DNA from: Brachyspira alvinipulli ATCC 51933
Lineage (GTDB): Bacteria > Spirochaetota > Brachyspiria > Brachyspirales > Brachyspiraceae
Length of the DNA: 64,000 nt
Reading direction: 5' to 3'
NCBI RefSeq assembly: GCF_000518245.1
Contig: NZ_KI912408.1
Coordinates: 1 to 64,000 of the forward strand
Every line of letters begins with the position of its first letter. Within the stretch, counting starts at the first letter, position 1. The position numbers were made by a program, and so were the translations under genes. The notes under the pieces were generated by a model, which was not told the DNA's origin, made no database searches, and saw nothing but the letters and a program-made list of their open reading frames with translations. Below, piece by piece: positions 24,378 through 34,538 of this stretch.

Positions 24378-26042
24378 ATGAAAAAAAATATAGTTATTGT
24401 ATTTGTATTTGCTATCTTAATTCTATCATGCAAAGGCGGAAAATATAAGCTGGAAAATAAATCAGCAAAAAATAATACTTTTGAAACTGCACAGTATATA
24501 AATAAAGATGGTATAATAGGACAAACAGAAGGTACTAATATAGATTATTACTACTTTACTGTTGATGATAACACGCAGATAATAGATTTTTATATTTCTA
24601 ATTCAACATACACCCCTCTTACAATGACTTTATATGATTCTCAAACTAATATAATAAAAGTTATAAATGAACCGGAAATTATTGCTGATACTAATAGTAC
24701 ACCAGATTATACAAATGAAACAGAGGAAAAAATAAACCCTGATGATGTTAACGATATAAGTGATTTAACTAAAGATGACAATGAAAATATAAATGCTATA
24801 CATTCTACCCAAATAATGAAAGGCATATACTTTGAAAATACTAATAATAGTGAAAATAAATACTATATTTCAATATCTATAAAAGAAAATGTTAAAGAAA
24901 ATATCGATTATATACTGATACTTCAAAAAAGAGATTATAAAGAAAGTGATGAAAAAGAACCTAATGATAAAATATCATCTTCTCAAATTATAGATGTTAA
25001 TAGCGAAAACAGATTGTATACTATAGATGGATATTATAGTCAAACATATAACCCTTCAATAAAAAGCGGTGATTTAAAAAATATAGAAATAGATTCATAT
25101 AAAATAACAAACAGTTCTTTTAATACGTATTCTATATCCATAGAACTTTCCGGAGTGCCGTCAGTAGATGCAAGTATAAGACTATATGATCAAAAAGGAA
25201 ATTGGATAACTATAAAAGACATTAATAATACAGGAGATGGAGAAACTGTAGATAAGCTTATACTATATCCTTATATGTCATATTATTTCATATTAACTTC
25301 AAGCAATGCTGTTGTTAATATACCATATAGAGTAAGCATCATAGCAAAACCTTATGATAAATACACAGAACATGAACCTAATAATAAGCCATCTGAAGCA
25401 CAAACTATAGAATTTAATCAGACATATAAAGGTGCAATAGATTATTCTTATGATAAGGATTATTATAATTTTAATATACCTATAAGATCAAGTGTTAAAT
25501 TATCATATTTTTTAATAGATTCTCAGGCTATTAACATAAGTATATCAAATGAAATGTTAGGAAAGATTATAACTATGCCTCAAACGGATGATGAACAGAT
25601 TGTAAGTTTAGATCAGGGAAGATATTATCTTATATTTGAAAGAGATTTAACTAAGGAAAAATGGCAGAAAGGAATATCTAAGGCTAGAAATTATGAATTT
25701 AATATGAGTATATCAAATGAAATAAGCGGCGATTATAATTATGGATATTATAATGATTCTAATACTTATGAAATGGATTATTATAATTACAGTAATAATT
25801 ATTTGAATACGGAAGATAATAATACTCAGGAAGAAGAATTTGAAGAAAATCTTGAAAGCAACTTCAATAATACCAATAATGTTATTATAATAAGACCGGA
25901 AGATTATAATTCCGAATACTACTATTATAATAATGATAATGAAGAGAATTACAGCAATAATCAGGAAAATATATACAGATTTGATGAAAATAATGGAAAT
26001 AATGGAGAAAATAACAATGAATATTATTATTATAATGAATAA
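24378..26042 (+). CDS. Lipoprotein with pre-peptidase-like (PPC) repeats
   Basis: 554 residues. Lipobox LILSC (C18) is followed by three segments of the PPC type (bacterial pre-peptidase C-terminal-like): NTFETAQYI...DYYYFTV near residue 35, DEKEPNDKISSSQII near 200 and EHEPNNKPSEAQTIEF...DKDYYNF near 340. Such beta-sandwich domains occur in secreted proteins and bind carbohydrate or protein. The last 100 residues are a low-complexity Asn/Tyr/Glu-rich tail. It should be displayed outside the inner membrane. It is followed 67 bases later by the AsmA-like gene. Function unknown. Confidence 0.8.
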   Translation: MKKNIVIVFVFAILILSCKGGKYKLENKSAKNNTFETAQYINKDGIIGQTEGTNIDYYYFTVDDNTQIIDFYISNSTYTPLTMTLYDSQTNIIKVINEPEIIADTNSTPDYTNETEEKINPDDVNDISDLTKDDNENINAIHSTQIMKGIYFENTNNSENKYYISISIKENVKENIDYILILQKRDYKESDEKEPNDKISSSQIIDVNSENRLYTIDGYYSQTYNPSIKSGDLKNIEIDSYKITNSSFNTYSISIELSGVPSVDASIRLYDQKGNWITIKDINNTGDGETVDKLILYPYMSYYFILTSSNAVVNIPYRVSIIAKPYDKYTEHEPNNKPSEAQTIEFNQTYKGAIDYSYDKDYYNFNIPIRSSVKLSYFLIDSQAINISISNEMLGKIITMPQTDDEQIVSLDQGRYYLIFERDLTKEKWQKGISKARNYEFNMSISNEISGDYNYGYYNDSNTYEMDYYNYSNNYLNTEDNNTQEEEFEENLESNFNNTNNVIIIRPEDYNSEYYYYNNDNEENYSNNQENIYRFDENNGNNGENNNEYYYYNE

Positions 26043-26109
26043 AACTATTGATAAAGAAAATATTCTATAATATACTACTTTATGTAAATATATTTGGTTT
26101 TATATAGTT

Positions 26110-29100
26110 ATGAAGAAGTTTTTTAACAAATTGTTTAATAAAAAAGAAAAAAATATTCCTGAGTCTATATCAGATAATACTCAAAACAGTAAAGAAGAAA
26201 AGAAAAAAAGAAAATTTAAAAAAAGATATATACCCTTAATAATTCTTTTTGTTTTAATTGTAGGTGTTATAGGGGCAAGAATATATTTTAACAATGAAAG
26301 AGTAAAAAATCTTATTCAAGATATAGTATACTCTTCTATGAATAGGAAATTAGAAATTGAAGATTTTAGTTACGGCTTACTATTTCCTAAAGTAGAAATG
26401 AGTAATGTAATACTTTATAATTCTTCAAATTTCAACAATGAAGAGAATATAAAAATAGATAATTTCAGATTAAGATTTTCATTATTTTCTCTATTCTTTT
26501 TAAAATTGCATGTACAAGAACTGTCAATTGATAATCTATATGTATATATGTTTACAGATGAAAGCGGTAATTGGAATCTTCCAGACTTGCCTCCATCGGA
26601 ACCAAAAATAGAAGATACAAATAAAAAACCATTTGATATAAAAAAGCTAGATTTTCTTAAAATAAAAGCAGATATAGAAAATATAAGAATAAATAATTTA
26701 GCATTCAAAGCTGACAGCAAATCATTTTTAACTAATGTTCCTAATAATGGACTCATAGCAAGTTTGAGTAATTATAATCTTCATTTGGATTTGCACAGTA
26801 AAAGATTTTCTCTTTCAAAAGTAATGGGAGTAAGAGCTCCTGAAGTTTTGAAAGATATTTATTTGAAAAGTTTTATAAGCAATAGTTTGGCTTACAATGA
26901 CAGAAGTATTTTATTCAATGATAATCCATTATTCAATTTAGATGTATCATATCCTAAAAAAGAGGAAGGATACGATAAAGATGAAATAATTGTAACATTT
27001 GATTTTGAAATAGATGATCCTTATTTCAGCTATAATGAAAAAAAGAGAGACGATATACAAGTAGCAGCACATCTGCTTGCAAGATATAATGTAAAAACTC
27101 AAAGCTTATCTATAGAAAATATGTCTTCAGAACTTTTAAATGATGAAATTTTAAAAGTTATTGCATCTGCCAATAATATATTCAGTGAGAATATAGGTAT
27201 TAATTTAGATACTTTATATGCAAGACTTGATTTAAATAAAATAAATACTTTAATACCTATGTTTGTACCTACTTTAGGGTTAAATGTAAGCGGTATGGTA
27301 AATGTTGATGCAGATAAAACAAGCGGCAACATTAACAATTTAACTAATACTATTAATATTGCTTTAGATAAAATAAATGTATCTATGGGAAATATTGTAG
27401 CTGTAAATAATTTAAACTCAAAAACTAAAGTTGGATTTGCTTTTAATCCTAATAATATGTCCAGAGAAGATATAAAACTAGATCATAAAACTACCATTGA
27501 CAGAATAACTGCTTTAAAGAAATACAGATTCACTAATACAGATGTATCCTTTAGAGCTTTATCATCTTTAAATGGTGCTTTGGCAGTGGCTCCAGCTATA
27601 ACTGATCCTAATAAAAAAAGTGATACAGTACTTTATATAGATAATGTATCAACAAAATATATTAATTCTGATATAATTGTTAATGGTGCTGTAAAATTTG
27701 ATGATCCTACAGATGTGAACATAAAAGTAAAATCTTTACCTATTGCTAATTTCTCAGGAGGATTGGCAAGAGGTTCGCTTAATTTGGATGTTAATGTCTT
27801 CGGAGAAATGATAAATGATATAAAGACAACAGTTAATGGTGTTATAAATAATTTTTCTTACAATTTATCCGGAGAGGTATCATCAACAGCTACAGCAAAA
27901 CTAAATGTACTTGCTAATGCTAATTTACTATCTCAGGAAATAGATATTTCAGAACTAAATTTAGATTTAAACAACTTCTTAAATTTCAGATCTAATCTTG
28001 ATTTGGAAGGAATGGGATTAAAAGGCGGTTTTGTTAATATATCTACTTTAAGAATAGCTCCTTATGCTATGAAGAATTGGCTTTCTCCAAAATTTGCTGA
28101 GGCTTTGGAAAGTTTGCCTTTTGAAGATGATGTAAAAATAACAAGTGCTTTAGGATACACTTTAGATTTAGGCAATACATTTGCAACTGTAACTAATTTC
28201 AGTACATTTTACGTAACAGAAAAGCAATACAAACTTCAAGATGTTACTATGAAAGTTGATGCGGATGTTAATTTCGGAGAAAATCTTTATGCTAATATAA
28301 GAGAATTTAATTTACAAAGCCCTGCTAATAAATTAAAAGTATATGTTGATGGATATTTCACTCCTGAAATAAAAAACGCTGATTTAAACTACGATGTAGG
28401 CTTGGATACAGAGAATTTATATCTTCCATTTGGTATAGAAATAGGAGGATTATTCAATGTAAACGGAAATCTAAAAAACAATATAGCTGACGGAATATTC
28501 AAAACGGATGATTTTTTTGCTAATATGGATTCACCTGACAAAATGTCCATAGTATTAAAAGGACTTACTTCTAATATAGATTACCGTTTTGATTTAACAC
28601 CTACAAAAAATGAAACAGTTACAACAGCTGCAAGATATACACCTCTTATAAGTCAAGTTCCAAATATGTATTTCAAACAGCTTAGAGTGTACTTAAAAAT
28701 ACCTCCATTTGTTGATGACAGCATAAGAATAATGGATTTCTATTCTTCTGTAAAAATACAGGGACATGGACTTACCATACAAGATTTAAAATCATCCCTC
28801 TATATAGGCGGAGAAAAGTTTGATGATAATTTATTCCTAGCATCTATATCAAACAATACAGCTCCTAGAAGAGGTGCTATACATTTACCTTGGGTTAATG
28901 TTGATTTAGGAAGTTTTAATACAAGTACTATAAAATATGATATGAGAGTTTTGGCTAGTGATATTAACTTTAAATATCTATTAAGCCCAGAAAATAGAGA
29001 AAAGATTAATGATGAAAAATTGTTAGTTAATCTTACTGCTGATATTGCAGGTGTCGGAGTTAGTCCTTTAAACAATATAAGACCTACTACTTTCTTTGTT

Positions 29101-29388
29101 GGTATAAGCAAAATGTCTACAGAATTTTCTAAATTCTTAATAGAGATGATAAGACCTATTAACCCTGGAATATCAACTGTAGAAAATATAGTTCAATTTG
29201 GATATGATCCTAACTCTGTGGAATTTAGTATATCTGCTAATAAAGTATACACTACTTTCTACTTTAGAGATCAAAATTTAGATAAACCAAGCCAGCAGAA
29301 ACAGCAGTTAATAGCATTTGAAGGTGATAAATTCGGACTTGAACCTATGCCTTTTTCTGATGTAATATCATATTTGGAAGGTAATTGA
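26110..29388 (+). CDS. AsmA-like protein (bridge-type lipid transport candidate)
   Basis: 1092 residues. A basic cytoplasmic start of about 40 residues, one membrane helix (about 41-60), and the AsmA-type start of the periplasmic part (KNLIQDIVYSSMNRKLEIEDFSYGLLFPKVEMSNV). The long remainder consists of alternating beta strands as in AsmA/TamB/YdbH proteins, which form hydrophobic grooves spanning the periplasm to move phospholipids to the outer membrane. The next gene is a small DUF1318-like lipoprotein, recalling the YdbH-YnbE-YdbL group. No signal peptidase site is seen, so it stays anchored at the inner membrane. Confidence 0.82.
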   Translation: MKKFFNKLFNKKEKNIPESISDNTQNSKEEKKKRKFKKRYIPLIILFVLIVGVIGARIYFNNERVKNLIQDIVYSSMNRKLEIEDFSYGLLFPKVEMSNVILYNSSNFNNEENIKIDNFRLRFSLFSLFFLKLHVQELSIDNLYVYMFTDESGNWNLPDLPPSEPKIEDTNKKPFDIKKLDFLKIKADIENIRINNLAFKADSKSFLTNVPNNGLIASLSNYNLHLDLHSKRFSLSKVMGVRAPEVLKDIYLKSFISNSLAYNDRSILFNDNPLFNLDVSYPKKEEGYDKDEIIVTFDFEIDDPYFSYNEKKRDDIQVAAHLLARYNVKTQSLSIENMSSELLNDEILKVIASANNIFSENIGINLDTLYARLDLNKINTLIPMFVPTLGLNVSGMVNVDADKTSGNINNLTNTINIALDKINVSMGNIVAVNNLNSKTKVGFAFNPNNMSREDIKLDHKTTIDRITALKKYRFTNTDVSFRALSSLNGALAVAPAITDPNKKSDTVLYIDNVSTKYINSDIIVNGAVKFDDPTDVNIKVKSLPIANFSGGLARGSLNLDVNVFGEMINDIKTTVNGVINNFSYNLSGEVSSTATAKLNVLANANLLSQEIDISELNLDLNNFLNFRSNLDLEGMGLKGGFVNISTLRIAPYAMKNWLSPKFAEALESLPFEDDVKITSALGYTLDLGNTFATVTNFSTFYVTEKQYKLQDVTMKVDADVNFGENLYANIREFNLQSPANKLKVYVDGYFTPEIKNADLNYDVGLDTENLYLPFGIEIGGLFNVNGNLKNNIADGIFKTDDFFANMDSPDKMSIVLKGLTSNIDYRFDLTPTKNETVTTAARYTPLISQVPNMYFKQLRVYLKIPPFVDDSIRIMDFYSSVKIQGHGLTIQDLKSSLYIGGEKFDDNLFLASISNNTAPRRGAIHLPWVNVDLGSFNTSTIKYDMRVLASDINFKYLLSPENREKINDEKLLVNLTADIAGVGVSPLNNIRPTTFFVGISKMSTEFSKFLIEMIRPINPGISTVENIVQFGYDPNSVEFSISANKVYTTFYFRDQNLDKPSQQKQQLIAFEGDKFGLEPMPFSDVISYLEGN

Positions 29389-29417
29389 TAATATATAATA
29401 TTAGGAGAATAACATAA

Positions 29418-30029
29418 ATGAAATTTTATAATATAATATTTATTTCTATTTTTGTGATATTATTTACAAGCTGTTCTAAACTTATACTTGTGCAGGAACC
29501 AGAAATGCGTGTTTTGGGAGGAAAAACATTAATAGAAGCACAAGTTCTTGGAAGATACAGACAGATAGATGAAAGTGCTTATCAAATTTCAACATTGTCA
29601 AGCGAACAGGATTTAAATCTTATTATGGTTAGTACAAATGTGTCAGATGAATTAGCACAAGAGTATAGAGAAGCATTAATAAGAAGTATGTTTAATCAGG
29701 ATGAAATAAATTTATATAAAACTAATTATTATATAGGTGAAAATAATAGCGGTTATTTATCATATATAGCCTTTGATGTATCAAAACCTAAAACACAATA
29801 CAGCGATGAAAGAGTAAAATATATAAAAGGTATAATGGAAAAAGAAAATACTGATAGAAGAACCATAGCAGAATATCTTATACTTTCAGATCCTAAACTT
29901 ACTATGGCAAATATTAAAGAAGTAGAAAGTGCTTTGTATAGAAGAAATGTTCAAAGATTAGTTGAAAATAGTTATTATCAATTACCAGATAATAGTTGGT
30001 TAGTTTACACTAATAGTACTAATAACTAA
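29418..30029 (+). CDS. DUF1318-like lipoprotein downstream of the AsmA-like gene
   Basis: 203 residues with lipobox LFTSC (C19) and a region VLGGKTLIEAQVLGRYRQIDESAYQIST that resembles the start of DUF1318 lipoproteins (TGEKTALENQILGDY-type) known from spirochaetes. In enterobacteria the DUF1318 protein YdbL is encoded with YdbH (AsmA-like) and the lipoprotein YnbE. It lies 29 bases downstream of the AsmA-like gene with AGGAG before ATG, so it is likely a partner. The DUF1318 match is by eye and covers only the N-terminal third. Confidence 0.65.
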   Translation: MKFYNIIFISIFVILFTSCSKLILVQEPEMRVLGGKTLIEAQVLGRYRQIDESAYQISTLSSEQDLNLIMVSTNVSDELAQEYREALIRSMFNQDEINLYKTNYYIGENNSGYLSYIAFDVSKPKTQYSDERVKYIKGIMEKENTDRRTIAEYLILSDPKLTMANIKEVESALYRRNVQRLVENSYYQLPDNSWLVYTNSTNN

Positions 30030-30040
30030 TAATAAATAAA

Positions 30041-30075
30041 AAAGAAAATATAAAATTATTTTTTATATTTTCTTT
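30041..30075. terminator. Bidirectional terminator
   Basis: Perfect 15-bp inverted repeat AAAGAAAATATAAAA (30041-30055) and its complement (30061-30075) with a five-base loop between convergent genes. Confidence 0.8.
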
Positions 30076-30094
30076 ATTCATTTATAAAGTATTT

Positions 30095-31684
30095 TTATTT
30101 TTCAATATTATTTGAAATATTTGCAAGTATTGTTTTTATATTTTTATAAAGCTTAGCATCATCTTGATATTTTAAGAACTCTATTCTCTTTTGCTCTATT
30201 TCTTTCACATTTACCATATAGTTATTAAAATATTCATCTATAAACTTATTATATTTAGATATTACATTCTCTTCTTCATAAGCCTTTATAACTTTTTTAG
30301 ATAAAGTCTTCTTCCAATTACCTGAAAATGACATAAATCCAGAAAGTATAAAAACTATACTAGGTAGAAAATATAAAGATGCTCCTATGATATTTACCTG
30401 TTTTATTCCGCTTGACTTTAACAAATCAAATGAAGGCACAATACCAATTGTAGCTGATGCTAAACATATTTTATTAGCATTTTTTGAAAGTGCAGATTTG
30501 TTTGTCTCTTTATTAGAAAAATCATCTTCTACTATAGCTAAAGTATTATATAATTTAGTATCTAATTCCAAATTAATACTATTGCATAATACTTTTATAT
30601 CATCTTTCTTTCTATATACATTATGTTCATCAATAGCTTTAATAATATTATCTATATTCAAAGTATTTTTATATATATCATTGAATATTTCTTTAGCACT
30701 ATTTTTTAATTTTTGTATATTAGTTTCTATTTTGTCATTATCTTGGAATTCATTTTTATCATTTATAATTTCAATATAGAAATTAATATTAGTTAATAAT
30801 CTATGATAGTATGTATATTTAAGACTCTCTACAAATTTACTTTTTATCTCTTTCACAAAATTCGTATTATTAATAGAAAATGGGAAAAATCTAGTTCTTA
30901 AATATTCATAATCTATCTTGTTTATATTTTCACTTGAAGATATAAAGTTTTTAAGTATTTCAAATTTTTTATTTATAACACCATCAAGTTCATCTTCATC
31001 AAAAATATTTGCTTTTGAGAATATTACAAATATATTTGAAAAATCGTCTACAAAATTAATAAGTCCATTTATATTTGTAACATCTTCTTGTGAAAAAGCA
31101 TTTATATCACAAAGATAAATAAACATATTTTTATTACTATACTTCTTTGTATCAAGAACATTATCTTTATACTCAACAATTCTAAATTGCTTAGAATCAT
31201 CTTGAAGATAATATTCTTCGCTATCCGTATCTTCAGAATATGGATTAGTATCTATATTCTTATCAAAAATAGCATTTATAAAAGATGTTTTTCCAGAACT
31301 ATATCTTCCATAAACTATTATATCAAGTGTATCATTTACTTGACTATAAATATCAGACATAAGCTCATTAATCTTATCGCTATTTTTCTTATCTACGGAA
31401 TTAATCTCTTCTGATATTTTATCTAGTATTTTTTGTACATCGATAAAATTATCATACAAATCCAAACTTTCATTCTCAAATGAATTTTTTCTATATTTAG
31501 TTAATTCATCAATACTAAGCCCTGTATTTTCCGCAAGTTTATCAAGCAAATCAAGGGTTATATTATTAGCATTTCTTTCAAGTCTGGAAATATAATCCTG
31601 ACGCACGCCCAACATTTTGGCAAACTGACTTTGAGTCAATTTTAATATTTTTTCTCTAATATCTTTTAAATTAAAATCAATCAT
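30095..31684 (-). CDS. XRE helix-turn-helix fused to dynamin-like GTPase
   Basis: 529 residues. An XRE/Cro helix-turn-helix fills residues 6-61 (LTQSQFAKMLGVRQDYISRLERN). A P-loop GRYSSGKTS (126-134) follows a coiled stretch and begins a dynamin-like GTPase domain with IVEYKDN at the expected switch and SKAN (223-226) in place of the usual NKxD. Charged helices follow, then two hydrophobic segments (about 405-460) and a further helical tail, a dynamin/mitofusin-like layout. DNA-binding plus membrane-active GTPase in one chain is unusual. It has a consensus promoter. Possible roles are stress response, membrane repair or phage defence; none is shown. Confidence 0.8.
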   Translation of the reverse strand: MIDFNLKDIREKILKLTQSQFAKMLGVRQDYISRLERNANNITLDLLDKLAENTGLSIDELTKYRKNSFENESLDLYDNFIDVQKILDKISEEINSVDKKNSDKINELMSDIYSQVNDTLDIIVYGRYSSGKTSFINAIFDKNIDTNPYSEDTDSEEYYLQDDSKQFRIVEYKDNVLDTKKYSNKNMFIYLCDINAFSQEDVTNINGLINFVDDFSNIFVIFSKANIFDEDELDGVINKKFEILKNFISSSENINKIDYEYLRTRFFPFSINNTNFVKEIKSKFVESLKYTYYHRLLTNINFYIEIINDKNEFQDNDKIETNIQKLKNSAKEIFNDIYKNTLNIDNIIKAIDEHNVYRKKDDIKVLCNSINLELDTKLYNTLAIVEDDFSNKETNKSALSKNANKICLASATIGIVPSFDLLKSSGIKQVNIIGASLYFLPSIVFILSGFMSFSGNWKKTLSKKVIKAYEEENVISKYNKFIDEYFNNYMVNVKEIEQKRIEFLKYQDDAKLYKNIKTILANISNNIEK

Positions 31685-31722
31685 ATTTCTTTTTGTTCAT
31701 AATTTTTTTTGTTTTCCTATAT

Positions 31723-31751
31723 ATTATATAATAATAGAAAAATTTTTTCAA
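31723..31751 (-). promoter_or_regulatory. Promoter of the HTH-GTPase gene
   Basis: Minus strand TTGAAA (31751-31746), 17-nt spacer, TATAAT (31728-31723): full consensus, about 38 bases before the start codon. Confidence 0.75.
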
Positions 31752-32051
31752 GATTTTTTATGTAACATATGTAGTATTATATATTTATTATTTATCTTTA
31801 AAATGAATATAGCATTTTTAATTAAATTTTTAAGTTTAAATATTATAAAATATATAATTCTTTAAATTGATATTATTTACTTGTGTACAGAATTAATTTA
31901 TTATCATATTATACATATAAACATTTTTACATACATAATAATCCCTTATTTTTTTTATTATTAATAACAATACATGATAAGTAAGACAATAATGTTTTAT
32001 ATAATAAAATTTTGTTTATTTATAATCATAATAATTTTAATATAATATTGA

Positions 32052-32079
32052 TTGATTTATACTGATATTTTTGTATAAT
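32052..32079 (+). promoter_or_regulatory. Promoter of first HPr-like gene
   Basis: TTGATT (32052-32057), 16-nt spacer, TATAAT (32074-32079), then ATG 32109. Confidence 0.6.
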
Positions 32080-32108
32080 ATTCCTTATTTTTTTAAGGAA
32101 ATTAATTA

Positions 32109-33245
32109 ATGATAGATAATGATTTTTTATCAAAAGAATTTATATACAAAAAGAATCCTTCTGTTATAAACTCTATAGTAGATTTTATAAAAAATAATAT
32201 AGAAGATAAAATTGAAATTGGAGATAGTACTTCAGACAAAAGAGCAAATGCCAAATCTCTTTTAAAAGTTATGGCTTTACTATCTAAAAATAATGGTAAT
32301 ATTACTATATATTGTTATGGAGATAAAAAAGAATATAATTTAAACATAATAGAAAATTTTTTATATGAAAATGAATTTTGTTCTTTAGATGAAGAAATTA
32401 TAAAACATAAAAAAATATATGATTATGACAAAGAACTTGAAAAAGAAATATTATCTTTAACACCAAATACTAAAAAAGAAAATATACAAAATAAAATAAC
32501 ACTATTAAAAAGAAAAAGGGAAACTAAACATACAGAATATACAGATAGTAAAAATATACTTTATATAAAAAATAATAATAAAACAGAGATATTTAATTTT
32601 ATTGATAGTGATATTTTACAAATGATAAAAAATATAGCTTTATTTTATGAAATAACTATTGATAATAATTATGTAGAAAATATTAAAAACTACATAATAA
32701 ACACTTTAAAATTAGAAGATATTAAGTATTTTTATAAAGATATATTCTTTAATAGTATACAAAAATACTTTATTAATAATTTTGATAAAGCCTATATAAA
32801 AAAGATAATGGATGAGGAATATATAAAAGATACTGAATATGATGTTGAATGCATCAATAAAATTATAAAAGATTCAATTAAAACATTTGAATACATATTA
32901 AAAAACAAAAGAGAAATATCATTTAATATTCCTGATATATATTTAAAAAATTTGAACTATTCAAATATAAAAAGCAATATAATAAGCATAGTTACTAATT
33001 TGTTTATAATATATGAAATAGAATACAAACTAATCAATGAAGACTTAATATCATTTGCCTCAAAAATAACTCAATTTATAGGAGAGAATCTTTTATCCGG
33101 AATGGGAAGCAGCAGTAATATACTAATAGAAAATATAGTAAATTATTTCCAAAAACAATTTGAATACGCTTATATATCTTCTATAATAGGAGAAGATTCT
33201 TCGGTTATAGAGTATGATTTTAATTATATAAAAAGATTTATATAA
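32109..33245 (+). CDS. HPr-like domain protein, paralog 1
   Basis: 378 residues. Residues about 5-90 read as an HPr (PTS phosphocarrier) fold: KIEIGDSTSDKRANAKSLLKVMALLSKNNGNITIYCYGDKKEYNLNIIENFL matches the HPr pattern around the regulatory serine (here S50). The phosphorylated histidine of the GLHARP loop is absent (YKKNPSVI instead), so it cannot act as a normal phosphocarrier. The rest is a Lys/Glu/Asn-rich helical region with no recognised domain. It is paralogous along its length to the next gene and divergent from the HTH-GTPase. Confidence 0.7.
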   Translation: MIDNDFLSKEFIYKKNPSVINSIVDFIKNNIEDKIEIGDSTSDKRANAKSLLKVMALLSKNNGNITIYCYGDKKEYNLNIIENFLYENEFCSLDEEIIKHKKIYDYDKELEKEILSLTPNTKKENIQNKITLLKRKRETKHTEYTDSKNILYIKNNNKTEIFNFIDSDILQMIKNIALFYEITIDNNYVENIKNYIINTLKLEDIKYFYKDIFFNSIQKYFINNFDKAYIKKIMDEEYIKDTEYDVECINKIIKDSIKTFEYILKNKREISFNIPDIYLKNLNYSNIKSNIISIVTNLFIIYEIEYKLINEDLISFASKITQFIGENLLSGMGSSSNILIENIVNYFQKQFEYAYISSIIGEDSSVIEYDFNYIKRFI

Positions 33246-33279
33246 TTAAAAAAATAAATATGTTTATACACATAAAATA

Positions 33280-33308
33280 TTGATTTAATGCAATATATAT
33301 ATTATATT
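33280..33308 (+). promoter_or_regulatory. Promoter of second HPr-like gene
   Basis: TTGATT (33280-33285), 17-nt spacer, TATATT (33303-33308). Confidence 0.55.
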
Positions 33309-33365
33309 TATAATAAGAATATTTTGTAAAATAAACAGTTTATTAATAAAAAATAAGGGTAATTT

Positions 33366-34538
33366 ATGGAAGAGTTTATATCTAAAGAATTTGAATGCAG
33401 AAACCGTTTAGCTTCTGATAATAAAATAATTAATTCTATCGTTGATTTTCTAAGAACTATAGAAGATAAAATAGAAATAGAAAATAAAAATGGAAAAAGA
33501 GTTAATGCTAAATCTTTTGTAAAAATGATGGGACTTGATATAGAATACGGATATAAATTTACATTGTATATCTACGGAAACGATAGAGAAAATAATTTAA
33601 AAAGAATAGAAGAAGTATTAGAAAAAAAAGAATTTTACAGTTTAGAAAAAATTGAAAAATTAGAAAAAGAAGAAGAATCAGAGGGAAATAAATTATTAGA
33701 AGAAGAAATACTGCACTTTACTTCAGAAGATAAAAAAGAAATCATAAAAAATGATATAGAAAATAAAATAAAATTATTAAAAGAAAAAAGAGACACTATT
33801 CATTTAGAACCTTTGAATTTAGATAATAATATTATTTATATAAAAAATAATGATAAAACAGCAATTATAGATGTTGTTAATGATAATATATACAATTCAA
33901 TAAAAAAACTTTCTTCACATTATGAAATTCCTATAAATGAAACAGAATTAAAAAAATTTATATCCAAATTAATCAATATAATAGAAGAAAAAGAAATGAA
34001 ATACTTTTATATTTATTTATTTTCAAGCAATGTAAAAAAATATTTTTATAATCAATTCGATACTATTTTTATAAAAAAACTTGCAGAAGTGGAATGTCTA
34101 CCTCAAACAGATTACAATATTGAAATTAATAATAATTTTGTAGAGGAATCTATAAAAAGTTTAGACTATGTTCTTGAAGATAAAAGAAAGTCAGCAGACT
34201 ATTCTATAGATATTTACATGATTGCTAATACTTCTAATATTACTATGGATCTATTTAGAATTATAAATATCGTTCAGAATATAGGAAAAATTTATGAAAT
34301 CAAATCGAGCATTACTGACAATATTATTGACAGAATAAGATTAAGCTATGAAGATAAAAAGAAAACAAATATTGATGATCCTTTTCATAATGAAGAATAT
34401 TTAGATAATATAAAAGAGTTTAAAGATTATTTCCAAAAAGAGTTTGAAGAACTTTATGTATCTAATATACTTGAGAATAACGATAAAAAATTAAATATTG
34501 ATTACAAGTATGTAAACAAACTTATAAGGAGGTTTTAA
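33366..34538 (+). CDS. HPr-like domain protein, paralog 2
   Basis: 390 residues. The HPr-like N-terminus is clearer than in paralog 1: DKIEIENKNGKRVNAKSFVKMMGLDIEYGYKFTLYIYGNDRENNLKRIEEVL, with the serine at position 50 again, and CRNRLASDNKI where the active-site His loop should be. A charged coiled stretch and a helical C-terminal domain follow. GGG precedes ATG. The downstream phosphatase gene starts on the base after this stop and its AAGGAGG lies inside this gene, so the two are coupled; the phosphatase may act on this protein. Confidence 0.72.
   Translation: MEEFISKEFECRNRLASDNKIINSIVDFLRTIEDKIEIENKNGKRVNAKSFVKMMGLDIEYGYKFTLYIYGNDRENNLKRIEEVLEKKEFYSLEKIEKLEKEEESEGNKLLEEEILHFTSEDKKEIIKNDIENKIKLLKEKRDTIHLEPLNLDNNIIYIKNNDKTAIIDVVNDNIYNSIKKLSSHYEIPINETELKKFISKLINIIEEKEMKYFYIYLFSSNVKKYFYNQFDTIFIKKLAEVECLPQTDYNIEINNNFVEESIKSLDYVLEDKRKSADYSIDIYMIANTSNITMDLFRIINIVQNIGKIYEIKSSITDNIIDRIRLSYEDKKKTNIDDPFHNEEYLDNIKEFKDYFQKEFEELYVSNILENNDKKLNIDYKYVNKLIRRF

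Larger units (their letters stand above)
31685..32108. other. AT-rich divergent intergenic region
   Basis: 424 bases between the GTPase gene and the first HPr-like gene, holding one promoter for each side (31723-31751 minus, 32052-32079 plus). A small inverted repeat TTCCTTA/TAAGGAA (32081-32100) encloses the ribosome-binding site of the plus-strand gene. Nothing else is recognised. Confidence 0.6.
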
